In this document: positions 13,101 to 23,167 of the stretch, piece by piece
How the letters are laid out: each line of letters starts with the position of its first letter
Position numbering within the stretch: the stretch's first letter is position 1
Assembly: GCA_036877525.1 (NCBI GenBank)
Contig: JAZGTH010000008.1
Coordinates: forward strand, 10,508,001-10,572,000
Reading direction: 5' to 3'
DNA length: 64,000 nucleotides
Source of the DNA: Chromobotia macracanthus
Lineage: Eukaryota > Chordata > Actinopteri > Cypriniformes > Botiidae
Notes under the pieces: generated by a model
The model's input: only the letters and a program-made list of their open reading frames with translations
Told to the model about the DNA's origin: nothing
Databases searched by the model: none
Program-made: the position numbers and the translations under genes

Positions 13101-14114
13101 TTTACATGTTAAAGTTGTATGGACTGTACAGTCTCAAGTCCTCTTTATTGATCATTTTACAGGTTTCATCATGTAGCATGTTCAGTGTTTATCTAACACT
13201 GTTTCTCACATAAAGAAATTACCAAAGAAAACTCTAAATGAAGCCTCATGTTGCATCTGTGGCATTTGTGTAAAGAGGCTGTAAAAATATGCATGTGACA
13301 GCAGCAGATACAATATCCACTAGAGGGCAGCATAGACACGTCCAATGTATTTGTAATGATGCAGGATCCCAACTAACAGCTTTAGGTTGTATAAATGTTT
13401 CCCTAACGTTTCCATTAAGTAACAAAAAAATTCTAGGAAGATTCAAAACGGCCAGTTTTTGTTAACCTTATATTAACATTTAGGTTTGGTTATAAGAACA
13501 TCATTTTTAAAGATTTCTTAAATTCTGTAATGTTTTTAAACCGTTCCAATATCATCTTTCTTTTCTATTTCTCTATTCTGCTTGCAGTTCTAAACACATT
13601 TTAATCACTTCTCTCTCAGCAGTCTAAGTGATCATAATAGATTTAACTTCTGTTACGGTTAACGTGTCCAACCTGACCTGGAGGAAGTACACGGACTGTG
13701 ATGTCAGCATGAGATGTTCCTCGGTGCCTCGCAGGTTCCAGCAACTGCTCTTGTATCTGTGTCTTATTTCCTCATTAAGTAAGGGACTGTAAACAAACAA
13801 CATGTTGTTGTGTAGCCGTTTCGTTAGATACAACTATTCCTGCATCCTTGTCTGTATTTTCACCTTACAATGAAGCACTCAGAAGCTTCACGGCCATTCA
13901 GCCCTTTTGAGTCAATTGAGTTTTAAATGAAACCTCCAAACCTCCAAAATATAAATAAATCCGTTTTTATCTTTAAAAAGTAGTTGTGATAAAATGTGTT
14001 TGCATAAAACTCATGCATTAACTTGTCTTAACCTGATCAGTTTGGTCAGGCCCTCGCACAAATCATCTGCTTTAAACTGAATGTTCTGTCTGCTCTTGTT
14101 CTTGTCACCCACAC
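7166..14114 (-). CDS. FAD/NAD(P)-dependent monooxygenase-like protein (N-hydroxylase/NAD_binding_9 type); first exon unresolved
   Basis: Twelve exons join in frame on the minus strand: 14033-14114, 13678-13786, 12337-12457, 11653-11829, 11388-11560, 10621-10836, 9420-9714, 9136-9269, 8538-8777, 7933-8094, 7760-7849, 7166-7333 (TAG/TGA end at 7166). They code for about 655 residues. A first Rossmann motif LIIGGGPHALTLATLL sits about 120 residues in and is the FAD site. PHLRSHMLVH and ENAFFNDNRLGKR follow, then a second motif VMVVGGGLTSAH for NAD(P), and near the end VGPHAVNLAGGQAASM. This order is that of flavin-dependent N-hydroxylase-like (lysine/ornithine oxygenase) enzymes; the substrate is not deducible. 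The exon at 12337-12457 uses a GC donor. The start Met was not fixed: the frame is open into exon 14033-14114, and an upstream exon is needed. The segment 11653-11740 is the least certain part. Confidence 0.8.
8151..8250. repeat. Second short repeat family (TTAAAGCTGCAATCTGTAAC), partial
   Basis: It begins TTAAAGCTGCAGTTTGTAAC and continues TTTTGCCTCTCTGTCG, then GCAGGTTACTTTACATAC. The right end is not clear. It lies in an intron of the FAD gene. Confidence 0.6.
10080..10403. mobile_element. Short inverted-end transposon (MITE), full-length, TA-flanked
   Basis: The ends CCCAGATAACA and TGTTAGCTGGG are inverted, with TA on both outer sides (10078-10079 and 10404-10405), fitting a TA target duplication. 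There is no open frame of note, so it is non-autonomous. It lies in an intron of the FAD gene. It is a good reference copy, about 324 bp. Confidence 0.85.
10940..11327. mobile_element. Second short repeat family, full-length
   Basis: The inverted ends TTAAAGCTGCAATCTGTAAC and GTTACGGATTGCAGCTTTAA enclose about 390 bp with no coding frame. It looks like a non-autonomous DNA transposon, and it lies in an intron of the FAD gene. Confidence 0.75.
11925..12160. repeat. Second short repeat family, half copy
   Basis: It contains AAGTACATAACAGATCAGTG, AGGTCTGATTTCCTGAGAAAT and the end AAAGTTACAGATTGCAGCTT. It lies in an intron of the FAD gene. Confidence 0.65.
12751..13009. mobile_element. Short inverted-end transposon (MITE)
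   Basis: CCCAGCTAACA at the left, GTGTTAGCTGGG at the right, with the family's internal blocks in opposite orientation to the copy at 10080. It lies in an intron of the FAD gene. Confidence 0.8.
13368..13550. repeat. Same MITE family, truncated
   Basis: The left end CCCAACTAACA and the first half (TTTAGGTTGT, CCTAACGTTTCCATTAAGTAAC) are present; the right end is missing. It lies in an intron of the FAD gene. Confidence 0.7.
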
Positions 14115-16075
14115 CTGTAGGTCACAGAGCGCTCCTGTCTTCACCATCTGATGAGAATTTCCCATTTGTGCTTGTGTTTGGCCTAGAAAAACAATGCTAA
14201 ATACTAATATTGAAACTACTATTGAAAGCAGCCAGTAAAGCCAAACAGGAAACAAAACCACCAGCAGTGAGGTAATGTCTGTATGGCACATTTTATCACC
14301 TGTTAACAGAAATAAATTGACACGTTTGGTAATTCCTGTTTTTATCATCACAGCAACGTTTTGTTTTTTGGTTGATTGAAACTCAACTAGTTAATACTCA
14401 CTTTGGTAAACATCAAGGAAATGAAACTCACATCTTCCTGTTTTTATACTTGTAGTTAAAACAAATTTGTTAAAAATGTTTGCCATTAAAGTCGGCCTGT
14501 TAGTACAGTTGTTTTGTGCTAGTAATTGAATTAAATATTCTCATCCCATCATGGCCTGGTTACTGCACAGTCTAGTGTTCGCAACAAACCACAGACAAAA
14601 GTGGCTTGTATCAGTGGCCTGATACATAATGCAACAGTGACGCTCATTCTTGTAACTAAAAGATAAGTGTACACACAATCTCCTCAAAACTGGGTATCAA
14701 AGATGATGCAGTAAATGTTATAAATCTTAATGTGGTTGTCAGAAAAATGTGTGTGTGTTTATGCCGTATATACAGATTTGTCATTCTTTACATCTGAATG
14801 TGACTGCACTCCAAAAAATGCTGTTTTTTTTAACCCATATTGTGCTTCGCTTTGTTGTAGGAGAATAACAAGACCTGGACTAAACCTTATGACCAGCTGA
14901 GGAAGAAGTAGATACATACATCACATTATGACATGAAAAGTATTATTAATAATCTGATGTCAGTCCGGTTGGGAAGAAGGTCAGCGTGTGTCACAGCTTT
15001 TACTATGAGAATGTGCCTTTGCATGCCCATGCGTTTGTGAACGTGTACTTACTGCAGAGCTGCATTGCAACAATGCATCATCTAATTACATTTGAATTGA
15101 ATGAAATAATGTGCTTTTGTGTGTTTGTGTGTGTGGTGGGTAACTGGAATAAAGGCAAATAATGGGCTGGTAACCGGTGGTCAGAATATATATGTGATAC
15201 GTGCAGTGCAACAGAACCTTAGTTGCAGTAGAACTAATGCTAAAATTAAAACTATTTAAACCACAGTTACTGATAGAGTTGAATTCAGTAATTCAGTAAT
15301 TCATATTTATAATGAACCATATTACCACTTGAATATCTCAGCTTTTCATTGAAGGTTTTCATTACACACACACACACACACAGACACAAAGGTTTAGCAT
15401 TTACGCTGTACATTCTTCCCCTGTACTCATGTTGTTCCTCTTTGTTTGTTAATATGACTTTCTGTGAGGAAGCGGATTCATTTTATGGGTGTATGTGTGC
15501 ACATACTGTCATTTTCTTTGGTCTTTAATATTGTATATATAATGTTAATAAAAGAAAAACGCATACCAAGTATAACGAATGGACACTTCCTAAAACACAC
15601 ATTAAATGTTATGTTGTTAAATGTTTTGTATAAAGCTTTCCTTGTGCGGTAGTGTGCCAGATTCTTATCAAATCGAGATTTTCTAGGCCAGTTTTAACAG
15701 CTCAAGGGTCATCATCCCGGCTAACAGGTAACACTCTCAAAATGTTGTCTAAAAGTTCTCTCAAAGTTATCAAAAAAGTTATCTAGAACATTCAAAATAA
15801 CATTTTAATGTTTTTGTTACTCTATGGAAACAACCAAAGATTTTTAGCTGGGATGGAAGGAACTTCCTGAAGAAGATTGAAAAGTTACAAAAGTTTACAC
15901 TTTAATAAAAATATGACCGACACACGAGACTTGATATGAGACTTCTGCTTCTGTGACTAAACCTCACAGTTTGGTGAAGTGATATTGGAACACAGCTTCC
16001 TCTCAAAGCCCCATCATTAGGGCTTTAAAAGGAACAGATAGCTCTGACAGCCTTCTAATTGTCACTGAGATCAAC
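14115..16075. promoter_or_regulatory. Intergenic between divergent FAD gene and first IL-1-family gene
   Basis: The two neighbouring genes point away from each other, so both promoters lie here, along with the missing first exon of the FAD gene. A TATA-like CTTTAAAAGG at 16023-16032 lies about 45 nt before the ATG of the IL-1-family gene. A (CA)n run is at 15364-15381 and one short transposon copy at 15716-15852. A possible orphan terminal exon on the plus strand at 14862-14911 is treated as a finding. Nothing else is recognisable. Confidence 0.45.
15716..15852. repeat. Same MITE family, internally deleted
   Basis: Both ends are present (CCCGGCTAACAGGTAACA and TTTTTAGCTGGG), but only about 137 bp lie between them. 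Confidence 0.7.
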
Positions 16076-17414
16076 ATGGCAGAAGAGGTAAATATCTGAT
16101 CAAACATACTGAAGCAAGTTAATCATCGTCTGCTGTGTGTTATTTGATGGTCTGTGGCAGTGGATTGAGAGATGCCTAAAACTTGCTGGTGACGTATTGG
16201 CTGAAAACCACAGTATCAGAATGTAACAGTTTTAGGATGTGAGAAGGTTTCCGTCCGTTTCCATTAAGTAACAAAACTGTTAAAAATGTTATTTTAAAAG
16301 TTTCAGGAACCTCCAAATGTTCAAAAGTTTTTTAGATGTTGTATTAACATTGTATTAACATTTTTTAAATGTTGTAACACTTCTAAAATGTTCCACTAAT
16401 TACTTAAGCATAGTGTTTTTGACATATGATATATAACGATAAACGTTCTAAAACATTCTACGAATGTGACCGCAAGAACGTCTTTGATAACTTTTAGAGA
16501 ATGTTAGCCACTGTTCTGAGAACATTACCTGTTCTCATTTGTTCATTTGATCTTGGTAGCAATGTTATTAGTGTAAAAACATATACTGAGCCATATTAAC
16601 CAGGTTAACACTTCGTACTCTGGATTGAGATTCACACTTGGAAATGCTCTGTGTGATTTTTCAGGGCACTCCGGTCTGTGGGGGTGTTACATTAGTTCAC
16701 ACTGAGCAGGATGGAAAACATTCCTATGAAGTGAAAGACTTTATTCGCTTGAATAAAGGATCATTTTCAGAGTGAGATTGAAACGTTTAATCCCACATTT
16801 TCACTCTCCGTCGTCTTATTGTTTGTATACATATATGATCTTTCTTTGTGTCTGTTTGCCTGCTCAAGGTTTTTCTTCAAAAAGGGAGATCAAATCCTGA
16901 CGATAAACGACTCAAAGATGAAGGATTTATCTCCAAAAGAGTTTGCTGATATTCTTGTTGAAGGATCCCCTCTGCTGGTGGGTATAGAATTTAATCACAC
17001 ACATACACAGAGACTAGATGTTCATGTTTAATGGGGACATTTCAGAGATGTAATGGTTTTTATACAGTACAAACTGTATATTCTATCCCCCTGCACTAAC
17101 CCTACCCCTAAACCTAACCCTCACAGAAAACTTCCTGCTATTTTCAAAAAAGATTATTCTGTATGATTTATAAGCTTGTTTCTTCATAGGGACCTAAAAA
17201 GGTCAAGATTTACTGGTTTTATTATACTTGTGGGGACATTTGGTCTTCCTTAAATAATGAAAAGCAGGACCACACACACACAAATGCAGACCCATAAACA
17301 TTCAATCATCAGGAATCTCCGATTGATCACATGGTCTTGTGTGGGTACCTTTAAGATCTAACAGTAAACATTCTCAGAACATTGGCTAATGTTCTCTAAT
17401 GTTCTCTCTCTCTG

Positions 17415-17507
<93 letters not shown>

Positions 17508-19318
17508 CATTATTTTATTACATTATTTCAAAATGTTATTCAAATGTTATTTGTTATTGGAACATTTTAAAAACATTACAGAATTAAAACATGGACATTT
17601 CAACTCAACTGTGCTGTAGTAAGAAATGTCTTGTGTTAGACTGTACATCACCTGTGCGAAGAACAAAAAGAAGAGTGCTTGTCAGAGGAGATCCGTGCCT
17701 ATTATAAGGAGCCGACAGTGATGAAGTTCAGCTTGGCGATGGTGAGAGAGGAAGATCTGGGATCAGAGAAGCATCAGGAAGAACCACATCCAGAACCAGA
17801 CTGGCAAAATTACATTAAAGAAGACAATCTGCTTTTCGTCTCTTTGAATGAAACAAGCCTCACGCTGGTTCTCTCTCGCGGCTGCGACCCTGCCAATCCC
17901 TGTCACAACTGTGGAAGAACAGACTGCAAACTGAATGGAGTTGTAATCATGCCTGAGAGAGCTGAGATTGCCTACAGTAAGAAAGAAGTGTTTCCATTCA
18001 CTGACATTTTGACCCTTTCAGGTCTAATAACTTGTTTTTTAGTAACACACAAGTACTCACACAAGTTGCTTTAATTGATGATCTGTGTCTTGATGTAGCA
18101 ATAATTCTACAGTAATATATATTTTTCCTTATAGAAGAAAAACAATTGCGAATCAATGCAGTCAAGCTTTATTAAGTGGCAACTGTTTTTATTTCAGACG
18201 CAGCTCTGATTGTGAGTCAGATGAAAGAGCGACATAATTTGTTTCTGAAGAGTTTCTTTAGAAATAAGTATGTCACCCCGTGGAACAAGCAGTTGTTATT
18301 GAATGACACAATGTCAGGTTTGTTCCATATGATTAGCGTTCTGTTTTCAATAAATAAATATTTAAATAAATGAAATAAATTAGCAGTAGCAGTGTTACTA
18401 ATTGGGGGCCAAATACAGAAGGTACATTAGGTTGTTGTTACTCAGTTTTCCTCAAGTTATAAAGCACCGGCCTGTATGACCGTATGCTCAGTGATATGTC
18501 AGCAGTAAAGATTAACACTACCCTATTTCCTGTTTTTCTTGGAAGGTTTAAGTGCAGGTTTTAAGAGTTTTGTTTCTGGTTGTGTCCAAGACATTTGATA
18601 TATTTGAAATGCTCTTTTTTTAGCAAAAATCACCGTCTACTATTACAAGATCAATGTGTTGGACACGACTTCAGGTTCTCCAGTTGTTCTGAATTTTACT
18701 GGCACTAATAACTTCTTCTGCTGTACCACCAAAGAAGGTGAAAATACTAAGATTTTAACAGTTGTGGTAAGTTATTCATTCATTTGCAACATGTTACCTG
18801 CTAAAACGTTTGAATAACGTTCTTATAACCAAGCCATAATGTTAACACAGAGTCTAAAAAAATGGACGTGTTGAACATTACTAGAACTTTCAAAATAACA
18901 TTTTTAACATATATGTTACTTAAAGGAAACGTTAGGGAAACATTCTTAGAACCTAATTGTTCACTGAAAGATTCTTATTTAAAATGTTACTCATGCAAAC
19001 CAAGAGGCAATTGTATTTATTGTAATATTTGATGCAGTAGCAGTATATGTTGTCATTTAAACTCCAGCTAAATCCAACTTTCATGTATTTCAGACCCGTG
19101 AAAAACAGGACCTGAAAAAAATCTGTGCGGATGATAATGATAAATGGTCCCTGGTGTTTTACATGTCTTCTTCAGCAGACAATCTCCGGCGGTTTGAATC
19201 GGCCCTTCACAGAGGCTGGTTTATTTACATACAGAGTGTAGACACTGACAAAGTTGAGATGCATGAGAAAAGGATTTCGTTTGAAGCACCCTTTTATTTT
19301 GTAATAACTGAGGGTTAG
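16076..19318 (+). CDS. Interleukin-1-family cytokine with N-terminal PDZ-like domain
   Basis: Seven exons join in frame: 16076-16087, 16665-16771, 16869-16977, 17640-17976, 18198-18317, 18624-18766, 19094-19318 (TAG). The total is 1053 nt, 350 aa. Residues 6-80 read as a PDZ-like domain (GGVTLVHTEQDG, then FFKKGDQILTIND and LSPKEFADIL), though the usual GLGF loop is not evident. Residues 158-172 hold a four-Cys cluster (C-x5-C-x2-C-x4-C). Residues about 190-350 are the beta-trefoil: LFLKSFFRNKYVTPW, LNFTGTNNFFCC, WSLVFYMSS and, at 310, the IL-1 signature FESALHRGWFI. No signal peptide is visible, as in most IL-1 proteins. It resembles the fish-specific IL-1 family members (novel IL-1F / IL-1 family member A). 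A paralogue follows at 21314. A poly(A) signal AATAAA is near 19870. Introns contain three transposon copies. The family call is strong; the PDZ assignment is by eye. Confidence 0.87.
16222..16533. repeat. Same MITE family, ends eroded
   Basis: Internal blocks run from TTTTAGGATGTGAGAAGG to GCCACTGTTCTGAGAACATT. It lies in the first intron of the first IL-1-family gene. Confidence 0.65.
17358..17590. repeat. Same MITE family, interrupted by (CT)n(TA)n
   Basis: CTAACAGTAAACATTCTCAG on the left and the ACAGAATTAAAACATG block on the right flank a (CT)n run at 17403-17465 and a (TA)n run at 17464-17506. The TA core of the element seems to have expanded. It lies in the third intron of the first IL-1-family gene. 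Confidence 0.6.
18799..18962. repeat. Same MITE family, fragment
   Basis: Blocks GTTTGAATAACGTTCTTATA and GTTAGGGAAACATTCTTAGA are shared with the family. It lies in the last intron of the first IL-1-family gene. Confidence 0.6.
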
Positions 19319-19403
19319 ACTTAAGGTGCACAGAGGACTTTTATTGTGAAAAACGCAAGCAAGTATATTGTATATTTAAAAAATATATGTATATTTAAAA
19401 AAC

Positions 19404-19454
<51 letters not shown>

Positions 19455-21313
19455 GAACCAGAACGTAACTAAAATATGACATTTTGTATGAGTTTGTTCT
19501 CAGTTATGACTTTTTATATTTTTAACTGATGTTCAAAACTCACTGTAACCCCTGAACTGACCTCAGATCTGTTTCAAGCTGATGTGACCAAGCCCAATGT
19601 GTCATTAATTAGAATATGAATTTTTTGGACTGGCATCTATAAGTGATTTGTTCAGATCTGAACTGTGATTGGAGAAATTTTCAACCTCTTTCAAAGAATA
19701 TGTTGTTTACTTTTTTGTATAATCCTTTTCTCTATTTCTATTGTTGAGCAATATTAACATTTTTGTGCTGTTACTAACAACTTTGTTGCTTTATGCTATG
19801 TTTATTATATTTTATATTTATCCTATTTCATATTTTGTTTATTTGATCATCGTTTATATTTCTTTCAAATTTTAATAAAAGTCTTTTTGGAAGTGCTCTT
19901 TGTAATTGTGCATAATTTTGTATTACTAAAGTTATAATTCTCAAAGTTATTCTGTAACAGCCATCAAACAAAAAATATAAAGTTAAAGTATTACTGTTTT
20001 ACAATAATTGAAAAATCAAAAAAATAAATGTTACTGTTATCTGTGGTATTTTACATGATATTCTAGTTTCAATTATTTCTAATGTTAATATTTTCAGTAA
20101 ATAAACACGTGAATTTGTAAACAGATTCATTCCAGTAAAAGGCAGAACCTTGAAATGTGGTTTAGACCAAAACTGCCATTGCCCACAAGCATATAATGCA
20201 ATTCTACACACCAGCATGTGTCAGTGTGTTACAATTGCATCATTTTTGCCTTTACCAACTGGTTCAAAGCCAACATTTTTACTACTAATACCACTCACTC
20301 CTGCCAGGGTGTTCTCTTTAAGTACAACAAAATAAAAAAATTAATAAAACATCAGTCAAACTGAGACCTTGTCCTCCTCCACTAAGCACCTTATTCTACT
20401 ATCTGCTATTACCATTTTACTAGAATTCTTTTAAGTTCACACTTTAAAACTCTCATATTTTGGCTCATGCCTTCAGATTCTGCATTGAATGGTTCAAATG
20501 ATTTTTCTTGAGGATTTAATTTCAGAGGTAGTTCTTATGATTACTGCTTATATTAAGTTTAATGCAGTGTTTCTCAATCACGGCACCTCAGCAAACCTTC
20601 AAGGGGACCTCAAAAAGATTTACAATTTTAAAATAAGACATAACAAGCAAAAAAGATTAAGATATCACTTAGTGTTTGTTTGTTTATTTGGTTATGCACA
20701 AATATTGTATTGGGTAATAATTATGAGTGGGTGGGCCTTAAAGTTAAAAAGGTGCAGAGCCACGTTTAAAAAAATCCCCAATTGGTGTTTATTTGGAGTT
20801 TACACACACACTGTAAAAAAACTTTGCTGCCTTAAAATTTTAAGTTTAATCAATGTAGCTGCACAAGTCATTTTAACTTGCTCTGTAATCTTGACTGGTC
20901 TTGAGTTTCTGTAATTTATTAAAAATAGTTAAAAAATTGCTTATTTTTAAGTTACACCAGTCAGGACATACATCCCCACGTGTTTCTGTTTGTATCTAAC
21001 CTATTTAAATGAGAAATGATGAATTGGGTCAACAGAGAGAACACAAAAACATTTTCTACAGGGTTTTTTGCAGTGAAGGAAATTACAGATTGATCACATG
21101 ATCTTGTGGTCAATGCAGTCATCATCTCACTGTTATTTATTTAAGAGCGACGGCATGAGGAATAACTCATCACTACATGTCTGTGCCTGTCTGCCTTGAG
21201 TTTGATTTCTTTGCGCTAAGCCAAATAGTCTTCAGTTGTAGACAGACACTGTGCATCTGTGCAAAGGAGAAACAGAGTGCACTTGAGGACATCTGAATCT
21301 ATACAAAACAGTC
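19319..21313. other. Intergenic between the two IL-1-family genes
   Basis: The region holds the 3' UTR of the first gene, with AATAAA near 19870, and a (TA)n run at 19408-19450. Just upstream of the second gene there is a TATA-like TTATTTATTTAAGAG at 21134-21148. No coding sequence is recognisable; the open frame at 20489-20914 looks like AT-rich noise. Confidence 0.5.
19408..19450. repeat. (TA)n microsatellite
   Basis: About 21 TA units in the 3' region of the first IL-1-family gene. Confidence 0.9.
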
Positions 21314-22531
21314 ATGAAACTGAACCAGACCATGTTAACAGAGGTAGATCTAGAAGCAGGTGGGCACCAGGAACCATCGCTTCCAGAACCTTTTGGGTGG
21401 AAATACAAAGACTTTAATTTTGAAGACAGTGATCTGCTTTCTGTGGCCATGGATGACACGTGCTACCCTCTGGTTGATGGTTGTGGTTCTGACACTGACA
21501 GCTCTTCCCACATCTCTGACTGCCAATGTGATGAAATCGCTGTAACACCTGAGAAACCTGAGAAAGCCAAGAGTGTCTGCAGTAAGATTTTTTTCATGTT
21601 CTCTCCCAGTCGCATTTCTCAAAAGTTCTCATTGACATGAAGTCCATAGAACAAACTGGATATCAACATAATAGTCACAACCATCTTACATGAATGTTTC
21701 AAAGTGGCATTTAAGCCCATTTTTTTTTACATATAAATTGTTTTGGTTGACTGAGGGTCCAGACTGCCAACTACAATGTAGTGATTGTCTTTTTTTTTTT
21801 ACAGATTCCACACAAATTGGAAAACTGCACAGGGAACGAACCAATTTGTTCCTGAAAAGTTTTCATCAGGGCAAATATGTCACTTCATCAAGCAAATGGT
21901 TATACTTGGCAGACACAATGTCAGGTTTGTACCAGATAACCTCCCTGGAAGCTTTTGTTATCCATCTGTTGTCATTTGTATTGCATTATGGGAAAAGTAA
22001 ACTTTTCAACTTATTTCAAAATTGTTTGTTTCAGCCAAGGTCACCATCTACTTCCATGTTATAAAACCTAGAGGCACACACTCAGGTATTCCAGTTTTGT
22101 TGAACTTCACAGGCACCGAAAACTACTTCAGCTGCACCAAACAAGATAAAGAAAAGCTTTTAACAGTTCAGGTAGGTTGTGATTCATTGCCAGTATTTTT
22201 CTTCTTAAAATTTGCTCTTTGCTGACATATATCAGCACTGTAAGTCTCTTAAGCTGAGCTAAACCACGTTTTCATTTTTTACTTTCAGCCATACGACACA
22301 AACAAGCTTCAGTGCATTTCTGCAGATGACTCAGAAAAATGGTCCCTTGTTTTCTACATGTCTCAATCTGCAAGTGGTCTCTGCTGTTTTGAATCAGCTC
22401 TCTACAGAGGATGGTTCATCAACACCGTAGACAGTAAGACAGTGAAGATTCAGAGAGGAAATGCATCAGTAAATGCCTCTTTTATCCTAATCGAGAGTGA
22501 AACCACAGAAACCATTATGCATTGTAAATAG
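21314..22531 (+). CDS. Second interleukin-1-family cytokine, tandem paralogue without PDZ-like part
   Basis: Four exons join in frame: 21314-21581, 21805-21924, 22035-22171, 22289-22531 (TAG), total 768 nt, 255 aa. The exon borders and phases of the beta-trefoil part match the first gene; the second exon here is 120 nt in both. Residues 1-89 form an acidic prodomain-like region with PFGWKYKDFNFEDSDLLSV and a short Ser/Asp/Cys-rich stretch. The trefoil has LFLKSFHQGKYVTS, LLNFTGTENYFSC, EKWSLVFYMSQS and the IL-1 signature FESALYRGWFI at residue 209. No signal peptide is seen. The start is the first ATG after an upstream TATA-like box, and a poly(A) signal AATAAA follows at about 22547. It lacks the two PDZ-coding exons and the ordered four-Cys cluster of its neighbour. 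Likely a tandem duplicate that has diverged at the N-terminus. Confidence 0.87.
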
Positions 22532-23167
22532 TTCTCGAAATATTACAATAAATCTTGATAAAGATAATAAATCTCAAAACATTTTGAATGAATCTTTCTG
22601 ATATTTAATATTTATAACCAAACTTTTAAATGTGTCACCACTGTTTGCAATATTTGCATACAATATTTTACAATTAATAAAAAAGTTAATAACATGTTCT
22701 GTTAACTTGATGGAGTTGAATAAAAGTAAATGCAAATTGCCTGTGTGCATTATCTCTACTCTGAAAAGCACATGATTTGCATTAAGAAACAATTTTTTTT
22801 TTTTTACTTTTATTGTCATTTTGTTGCATTTAACACTGGTTATGTTTATCATACTATTAAAAGGAAAATCTTTACAAAACCACACATTGTGCCTTTTAAA
22901 CAATATTTATAATATTAAACTATATTTACATTTGTCTGTAGAAGTGCCTGAGCTATCCTGTTGTTTCACATTAAAGTTATAATTTATGTATTTATATTAT
23001 TGCGCGTTCATGAATAATTTTTCATGTGATCCTGCTTTAATAAAGGAAAATTTGTAAACACGTAATGAACAGATTACTTTTATGACGCTACAATACAAAA
23101 GTTCGCACATGCACATACTGGTGTAAAAGCTTTCACTCATTCTGATGGTACAGAACAGCTTTTGTGG
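22532..23167. other. Intergenic: convergent 3' ends of second IL-1-family gene and ace2
   Basis: The two genes converge here. AATAAA-type signals for the plus-strand gene lie at about 22547-22570. The remaining DNA is AT-rich, and I see no gene in it. Confidence 0.6.

Noticed and set aside
20489..20914. 141-aa open frame between the IL-1-family genes
   Set aside because: AT-rich composition bias and no link to either gene's splice pattern.
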